Of a stretch of DNA of 64,000 bases, positions 57,601 through 64,000 are shown in pieces. Every line of letters begins with the position of its first letter. The stretch's first letter is position 1. The translations under genes and the position numbers were made by a program. The stretch is from Artemia franciscana. Lineage: Eukaryota > Arthropoda > Branchiopoda > Anostraca > Artemiidae. The notes beneath the pieces are model-generated. The model made no database searches, had not been told where the DNA came from, and worked only from the letters and a program-made list of their open reading frames with translations. The stretch covers positions 21,033,393 to 21,097,392 of the forward strand of contig NC_088883.1 of the NCBI RefSeq assembly GCF_032884065.1, given 5' to 3'.

Positions 57601-58090
57601 AAATGAAAGCAATTCTTAAACAATTTTTTTTTTGCTTCATTATTAGCCTTGGATTCAAGAAACTCTGTTGCATGTTTCACAATTGCAGTGCTATCCTGCC
57701 TGCAATCAACATTGTTATGAATTTAGTTCAAAACAGCATTAATAAAAACCATTCCAATTTTTCCAGGGAACATTTTGTGCCAATAGCAATCATAATTATC
57801 TGAAGTATAGTTGAAGTCAGTTTACATGCAATATATGTTTGTTCAAAATGTAATTAAATACTTTTAATCTGTATCAAAGTATTTTGAAAGAAAAGAATGG
57901 TCACTGACTTAACACAAGTCACTGAATTAATTGAGGTTTGAATGGAGTTTCAAGTTCAGCTTAATCCCAAAAAAGGTGTTACCACTCTGAAGACTAAATA
58001 AAGACTGAGTGTTAGCCATAGTACATTGTTTATCAGAGCAATCTCAATCCAAAAGTTTGCTGATTTATAAGCCACTTGCAACTGAGACAT
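57601..58090. other. No gene recognised
   Basis: AT-rich. The SMU1 first exon should lie upstream of 59072 but was not identified here. Confidence 0.4.
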
Positions 58091-58470
58091 CAGGGTGACC
58101 CAAAAAGATGCATACCCTTATTTCATTCACATTGTATATGGGATTGTAGCGGACTTTTGTTCTAAAGCCACAGGGGGAACTTATTCAGGTAGGATAAAGA
58201 GTGCAAGGATAGAAGAAAACATTGCTGCAGTGAGGGACTACACTGTCCCTCACTGTTCAGCTTTACGCAACTAAACGTGTTCATTTAACCGTAAGAACAC
58301 GTCGCAGTGACTGTTTTGTCATTCCGAGTTCTTGGCTGCGTCTACGCTCTGATTTCTTAGGGCTGTGTCCTACTGAGTCCATCACTGCAATGTTTTATTC
58401 TGTCCTTGCACTCTTTTTCTGTCTGAATAAGTACCCCTGATGCTTTAGAACATAAGTCCACTACAGTCCC
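58091..58470 (-). mobile_element. Tc1/mariner-type remnant folded into an inverted repeat, copy A
   Basis: Starts CAGGGTGACCCAAAAAGATG, a mariner-like terminal sequence shared with 63369. The minus strand encodes DSVGHSPKKSERRRSQELGM then TKQSLRRVL with stops: the N-terminal helix-turn-helix of a Tc1/mariner transposase (S-PxKSxRRxSQELGxSxxSLxRIL). Flanking it are arms of about 95 bases (58146-58240 and 58369-58467) that are inverted repeats of transposase-flanking sequence. No catalytic DDE domain. Confidence 0.65.
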
Positions 58471-58624
58471 CCGTGCTCTCTGAACTTTGTAATCCAACTA
58501 TCAATTGTTGATTTTGTGGAAAGTTGCAACAATGGAAATGTTTTGAAAATGAATCTGTACACAAAAAAAAAAAAACAACAAATAAACACGCATCCATGAT
58601 CTGCCTTCTAGCAAAAAATTCAAA
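58471..58624. other. Spacer
   Basis: AT-rich with an A run at 58563-58574. Confidence 0.4.
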
Positions 58625-58945
58625 ATTCCACATTTTTGTAGATAGGAGCTTGAAAGTTCTACAGTAGAGTTCTCTGATACGCTGAATCTGATAGCGTGAT
58701 TTTCGTTAAGATTCTATGACTTTTAGGGGGTGTTTCCCCCTATTTTCTAAAATAAGGCAAATTTTCTCAGGCTCGTAACTTTTGATGGGTAAGACTTGAT
58801 AAAACTTATATATTTAGAATCAGCATTCAAATGCAATTATTTTGATGTAGCTATTGGTATCAAAATTCCATTTTTTAGAGTTTTGATTACTATTGAGCCA
58901 GGTCGCTCCTTACTACTGTTGTTACCACGAACTGTTTGACAGGAG
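58625..58945 (-). repeat. Dispersed repeat family R1, inverted copy 3
   Basis: Minus-strand sequence matches 60105-60430: CAAACAGTTCGTGGTAACAA, GGAGCGACCTGGCTCAATAG, CCCATCAAAAGTTACGAGCC and CTACTGTAGAACTTTCAAGC. It faces the copy at 60105, with SMU1 exon 2 between them. Confidence 0.85.
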
Positions 58946-59071
58946 TGACATTGATAGTCTGTTAGTATGTTTTTTCTATGCTAACATATACTCTGCTATT
59001 ATAATTCCTTAAAAAAGGAAACACAAAAGTGGTGTTACAAATATTCTAATCCCAACTTTATTTTATTCCAG

Positions 59072-59282
59072 TGTTGTCAGATTAATTCAGCAATATCTCA
59101 AGGAGATGAATTTAACAAGGACCTTGCAAACAATGCAAGAAGAAACTGGCATATCTTTGAACACAGTTGATTCTGTTGATGCATTTATTAATGACATCTC
59201 CTCTGGACATTGGGATTCTGTTTTGAAGGTTACACAGTCCCTCAAACTACCTGATAGGAAACTGATTGACTTGTATGAACAG
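59072..59282 (+). CDS. SMU1: SMU1 spliceosomal WD40 protein, LisH/CTLH exon
   Basis: A 211-base exon: acceptor TTTTATTCCAG, donor GAACAG|GTACCT; it completes a codon with its first base and leaves in phase 0. The protein ([63 protein letters not shown]) is colinear with residues about 10-80 of animal SMU1. SMU1 pairs with RED/IK in the spliceosomal B complex in the nucleus, and its N-terminal LisH and CTLH segments mediate dimerisation and RED binding. The downstream WD40 repeats are outside the window. Inverted R1 repeats flank the exon on both sides. Confidence 0.93.
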
Positions 59283-60104
<822 letters not shown>

Positions 60105-60880
60105 CAAACAGTTCATGGTAACGAACTGTGGTAAGGAGTGACCCTGCTCAGTAGTAACCGAAACTCTAAAAAACGGAATTTTGATACCAATAGTTACATC
60201 AAAAGAATCGCATTTTAATATTGATTTTAAATATATCAGTTTCATCGAGTTCAGTCTTGCCCATCAAAAGTTACGAGCCTGAGAAAATGTGTCTTCTTTT
60301 AGAAAATAGGGGAAACATCCCCTAAAAGTCATTGAATCTTAAGATACACCAAAGTCATAGAATCATAGATACATCATCAGATTCAGCATATCAGAGAACC
60401 CTACTATAGAAGTTTCAGGCTCCTATCTACAAAAATGTGGAATTTTGTATTTTTTGCCAAAAGACAGATCATGGATGCATGTTTATTTATTTTTTTTGTT
60501 TCTAGTGCCCCTTTAAAGTGACCAAAAAAATTAGAGGGCACCTAGGCCCCCTCCGAGGCACATTTTTCCCCAAAGTAACCAAATCAAAATTTGAGATAAC
60601 CATTCTGTTTAGATTAGTTAAAAACCCCATAACTATGTCTTTGGGGACGACCTGATCCCCACTGTCCCTGGGGGAGGGGCTGCAAGTTACAAACTTTGAC
60701 CATTGTTTACATATAGTGATGGTTATTATGAAGTGTACAGACGTTTTCAGGGGGACTTTTTGTGTTGGAGGGGAGGGGGTTACGTGGGAGGATCTTTCTA
60801 TGGAGGAATCTATCACGAGGGAAGAGAATTTCCATGAAGGGGGCGCAGGATTTTCTAGCGTTATTTAAAAAGAAACAATG
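60105..60880 (+). repeat. Dispersed repeat family R1, copy 4
   Basis: The most complete copy: GTTCATGGTAACGAACTGTG, CCCATCAAAAGTTACGAGCC, AGATTCAGCATATCAGAGAA, CAGGCTCCTATCTACAAAAA, TTCTAGTGCCCCTTTAAAGTGACC (as two blocks), AACTATGTCTTTGGGGACGA and a G-rich 3' part. No protein recognised. Confidence 0.85.
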
Positions 60881-60884
60881 AGAA

Positions 60885-61195
60885 AATAAATACATTTTTT
60901 TTCACCTGGAAGTAATGACTAGCATTAAAACTTAAAACGAATATAAAATATTACATATTTAAGAAGGTTTTCTCCTCCACAATACCTTGCTCTTCACGCT
61001 AAAGTATTCTTAGTAGTTTTAACTATTCATTCTATGGCCTGTGTGATTCAGGGGTCAATCCTAAAGATTTGAGATAAAATTTAAGCTTTAGTGTAAAGAG
61101 CGAGGTATTGACGAGGGGGTAAACTCCCTCATATACATAATAAAAATACAAATATAGAAGTGCGTTATGTAAGTTAATTCGTAAGGTACGTATGT
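60885..61195. repeat. Fold-back element family F, copy 1
   Basis: Arms about 60890-61000 and 61085-61195 are diverged inverted repeats sharing CTTGCTCTTYACGCTAAAG against CTTTAGTGTAAAGAGCGAGG and a GAGGGNGTWNNCCTCC block. Related to 61430-61720. Confidence 0.65.
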
Positions 61196-61429
61196 TTATT
61201 ATTAACAAAAACATTTGTACAAACAATAAAAACACTAGTTGCGTTTTTAAGTAACCGAGAATTGGATGGCAACTAGGCCTCCTCCCCCACCCTTTTCTTA
61301 TCAAAATCATCCGATGAACACTATGAGGAAGCCATTTAGTAAAAAAAGAGACAAATTTCGTTTTAATTATTCATGTGCGGTGAGCCAAAATCAAAACATA
61401 CATTAATTCAAAATGTTCAGAAATTAAAT

Positions 61430-61720
61430 AAAAAAACAATTTTTTTTAGCTGCAAGTAAGGAGTGACATTAAAAATTAAAACGAACAGAAATTATTCCGT
61501 ATATGAGAGGGGTTGTCCCCTCCACAACGCCTTGTTCTTTACGTTAGAGTTTTTTATTGTTTTAAAAAGTAGAGCTGTGAGAAGGAGTCAAACTTTAGCG
61601 TAAAGAGCGGGGCGTTGTGGAGGTGACAACCCCTCTCATATACAGAATAATTTCTGTTTGTTTTAAGTTTTAATGTCGCTCCTTACTTGCAGTTAAAAAC
61701 TAGTTGTTTTTTTTATTTAA
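61430..61720. repeat. Fold-back element family F, copy 2
   Basis: Arms of about 120-130 bases (61438-61560 and 61590-61718) are close inverted repeats: GCAAGTAAGGAGTGACATTA, ATATGAGAGGGGTTGTCCCC and CCACAACGCC, then the complement. A hairpin of the whole unit would have a loop of about 35 bases. Confidence 0.85.
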
Positions 61721-62449
61721 TTATCAAATAGAATATCGTTTAGTAGTTAAGTTCTGAAACTAAGTGAGCATTAGAAAATATTTTACCCCCCTATCAACCA
61801 AGGCCCTTCCGTTTTTATGCAAGGGAGGGGGAGGGGGTGAAGAGAAATGCAAATATGTATGGTCATGTATAGTTTTTCTTTAAATCAAAGACTCAAGGCT
61901 CGGAGACTTCTTGAAAATTAAAATCTAAAAAAGGCAGTTTTTGATTATTTTTTTTCTAGTTCCTAAGGTGAGCTGCAGCTTCGAATCTAAAGTGTTTTTT
62001 CTGCCTTATGGTTACCTATTATACCCGAGTAGCTTGGAATATACTGGAGATGAGTTAAAATACCTCTTGAAGCGAGAATATCAATAGACAAAGAATACCA
62101 GACAATAATACAGTAAACAATAGACAAAAGACAATAAACAATAGACAAAAAGACAATAAACAATAGACAAGAATACCTAGGACAAAGAAATGTTTGTTCT
62201 TTGATGCTGAGTTCTTGAGTTGATGAGAGTTCTTTGATGGTGAATGTTCTTGGTTTTTCCTTTTCTTCTTTTGTATTTCTTCGCTTTTCTCTTTTTGTAT
62301 GAGCGGGCAAAAATAAAGTTATTATTATTATTATAAAAGAGGCAAATTTTATCTGTATCTCTTATATTTGCATGAACATATCACTTCTAGTGAGTAGTAC
62401 TGTGCTTAAAAATGAAAATAGGAATCGGACTTAATCATTTTTTTTTATG
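61721..62449. other. SMU1 intron, no gene recognised
   Basis: AT-rich, with short ACAATAGACAAAAGACAATA repeats at 62105-62170 and a (TTA)n run near 62317-62333. Confidence 0.6.
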
Positions 62450-62788
62450 TTTGGTCTGGCTGCTATAGCAGATTGACAGTTACTTTTTATTTGGTTTATC
62501 TTTTTATTAGTTTACTTCTTTACTTCTTTTTATTAGTTTACCTTTAATTTATTTTTTATTAAAGGTTGTATTAGAACTGATTGAGTTGAGAGAAATTGGA
62601 GCAGCCAAATCATTACTAAGACAAACTGTTTGGTCCGGCTGCTATAGCAGGTTGACAGTTACTTTTTATTTGGTTTATCTTTTTATTAGTTTACTTCTAC
62701 CTTTAATTTTTTTTTTTATTAAAGGTTGTATTAGAACTGATTGAGTTGAGAGAAATTGGAGCAGCCAAATCATTACTAAGACAAACTG
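62450..62788 (+). repeat. Tandem duplication covering the SMU1 acceptor and half an exon
   Basis: Unit 1 (62450-62628) and unit 2 (62629-62788) both begin TTTGGTCYGGCTGCTATAGCAG and end ACTAAGACAAACTG. Unit 1 has an extra 19 bases of pyrimidine-rich sequence. Unit 2 runs straight into the rest of the genuine exon. Confidence 0.95.
62565..62628 (+). pseudogene. Truncated duplicate of SMU1 exon (first 64 of 115 bases)
   Basis: Identical to the first 64 bases of the exon at 62725, after the same TTTTTTATTAAAG acceptor, but cut off at ACAAACTG with no donor. If this acceptor were used and read to the true donor (62839), translation would pass RQTVWSGCYSRLT and reach a TGA within the second exon copy, so the product would be truncated. 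Whether it is ever spliced cannot be told from sequence. Confidence 0.85.
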
Positions 62789-62839
62789 ACCCAATGCTGA
62801 TGTTGAAGCAACTTGAAGCAGATAGATATCTTCATTTAG
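62725..62839 (+). CDS. SMU1: SMU1 spliceosomal WD40 protein, next exon
   Basis: A 115-base exon after TTTTTTATTAAAG, phase 0 in, phase 1 out at TTTAG|GTAAAT. Encodes [20 protein letters not shown], then [18 protein letters not shown], directly continuing DLYEQ of the previous exon and matching residues about 80-120 of SMU1. The last base starts the codon for the conserved Glu of the HLEN segment. The following exon (ARSYFDPREAYP-type sequence in the family) is not within the window. Confidence 0.93.
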
Positions 62840-63360
62840 GTAAATTTTTTTACCTAAAAAATTCATTTCGAGTGAATTTTGGATAAAGTTTTTCCACGTG
62901 AATGACGTTATATTCATATGTATTTTAAGAGCACAAAATGATAAATGATGGTATTGCAATGTCATCATGTACTAATATAAAAGGCTGCATGAATGTTACA
63001 GCTGTAAATGACATCAAATTGAAAAATCACATAATTATATTTACAATTACGTCATTCACTGTATAAAACGTGCTGTATAGAGACAATATTTAATAGTATA
63101 AACTGAAAAGGTGTTGACACATATTTTCACCTGCGAATGCTGGAGAGTCTTTGGAGCAACTAGAAGAAATTTTTGTCCAAGAAATAACTGACACTGTAAA
63201 AAAAAGTTTTTACTTTGTGATAGGCTAGTTGTTGCAGAAATATTGTATCTAAAAAAAAATTTTTAAATTGACTCCAATATACTTTATCCAGTATTGGCTG
63301 CATGGAGAGAAGGCACCATGTTGTAAAGACATATTTCTTCATAATAGGGTTAAAACCCTG
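62840..63360. other. SMU1 intron, no gene recognised
   Basis: AT-rich. No further SMU1 exon found before the mariner remnant. Confidence 0.6.
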
Positions 63361-64000
63361 TATGTACAGGGTGACCCAAAAAGATCCGTACCCATATTTT
63401 ATTTGATAAAAAATCCATTTTTTTACAAATATCCTTTCTGTTGCAGGACATGAAAGGTGAACCTTTGGATGATCGTTTGCAGCTATAGTTACCCCAAAAA
63501 TGTCTTGGACCAATCAGCACGAGATGTTCTCCCTGGAGATCTATTTTGCGATAAAATCATACCAGAGTGTACAAATTCAGTTTCGAAAACTTCCATTGTC
63601 GCAACTTTCCATCAAAATCACGATTGTTACTTGGGTTACGAAATTCAGTGAACATGGGACGGTAGTGGACTTATTTCTAAAGACGCAGGGGGAATTTATT
63701 CAGGCAGGAAAGAGAGTGCAAGGAAAGGAGAAAACATTGCTGTAGTGAGGGACTGCACTGTCCAATTAAACGTGAGAACATGCCACAGTGACTCCCTTGT
63801 CATTCCGAGTTCTTGGCTGTGTCTACGTACTGATTTTCTAGGGCTGTGTCCTACTGAGTCCCTTACTGCAGCAATTTTTTCTTCTGTCCTTGCATTCCTT
63901 GCATGTCCTTGCACTCCTTTGTCATTCCGAGTTCTTGGCTGCGTCTATGCACTGATTTCCTAGGGTTGCATCTTGCATCCTACTGAGTCCCTAACTGCAG
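63361..64000 (-). mobile_element. Tc1/mariner-type remnant, copy B, running off the window
   Basis: Starts CAGGGTGACCCAAAAAGATC at about 63368 and shares the copy-A layout. The minus strand at 63914-63696 encodes ARTEEKIAAVRDSVGHSPRK and SVRRHSQELGMTRESLWHVL, the transposase N-terminal helix-turn-helix. The segment with GTCATTCCGAGTTCTTGGCT is present twice (63808-63872 and 63925-64000). The catalytic domain is absent and the far end is outside the window. Confidence 0.65.

Noticed and set aside
60502..60895. 104-residue minus-strand ORF within family R1.
   Set aside because: Lies in a dispersed repeat; the equivalent frame is not kept in the other copies.

Overview
This is nuclear DNA of an animal, most likely an arthropod. 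The evidence is AT-rich sequence, spliced genes whose introns run to several kilobases, and very dense eukaryotic repeats (Helitrons, CR1/Jockey-type LINEs, a Penelope-like fragment, Tc1/mariner pieces, many fold-back elements). The repeat style suggests a branchiopod crustacean such as a brine shrimp. That is an impression, not a demonstration.

Two host genes can be supported. (1) On the minus strand, four phase-compatible exons (25735-25476, 17068-16864, 11602-11339, 9274-9077) encode a homologue of the membrane protein DGCR2/IDD: a von Willebrand C domain, one transmembrane helix, and a cytoplasmic tail with PPxY motifs. Its 3' end lies beyond the left repeat cluster or outside the window. 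(2) On the plus strand near the right end, two exons (59072-59282 and 62725-62839) encode the LisH/CTLH N-terminus of the spliceosomal WD40 protein SMU1. Its first exon and WD40 exons are not in view. A partial tandem duplicate of the SMU1 115-base exon, with an intact-looking acceptor, sits 160 bases upstream of the real one.

Layout. 1-5878: a Helitron cluster, with a decayed RepHel gene and two deletion derivatives with recognisable TC and hairpin-CTAG ends. 6882-8840 and 41497-43320: two inverted copies of a roughly 2-kb composite repeat holding a tRNA-Lys(TTT)-like sequence and a fold-back unit. Between them lie the DGCR2-like exons and introns full of local tandem repeats, a 109-bp array, a fold-back element with 72-bp repeats, two decayed LINEs, a 78-bp array of about 28 units next to a Penelope GIY-YIG remnant, and a short element with inverted ends around a DUF7869-like pseudogene. 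34825-35465 and 45330-47420: a fold-back family, one copy carrying a nested fold-back element with a 13-bp target duplication. 47863-55300: an old LINE interrupted by a nearly intact CR1-type LINE. 55300-64000: SINE-like tRNA-related sequences, mariner remnants and the SMU1 exons, one of them bracketed by inverted repeats.

No operons, viruses, CRISPR arrays or toxin genes were seen. The genes do not form a pathway. The main story is how repeats are nested, folded and duplicated around and inside two ordinary host genes.
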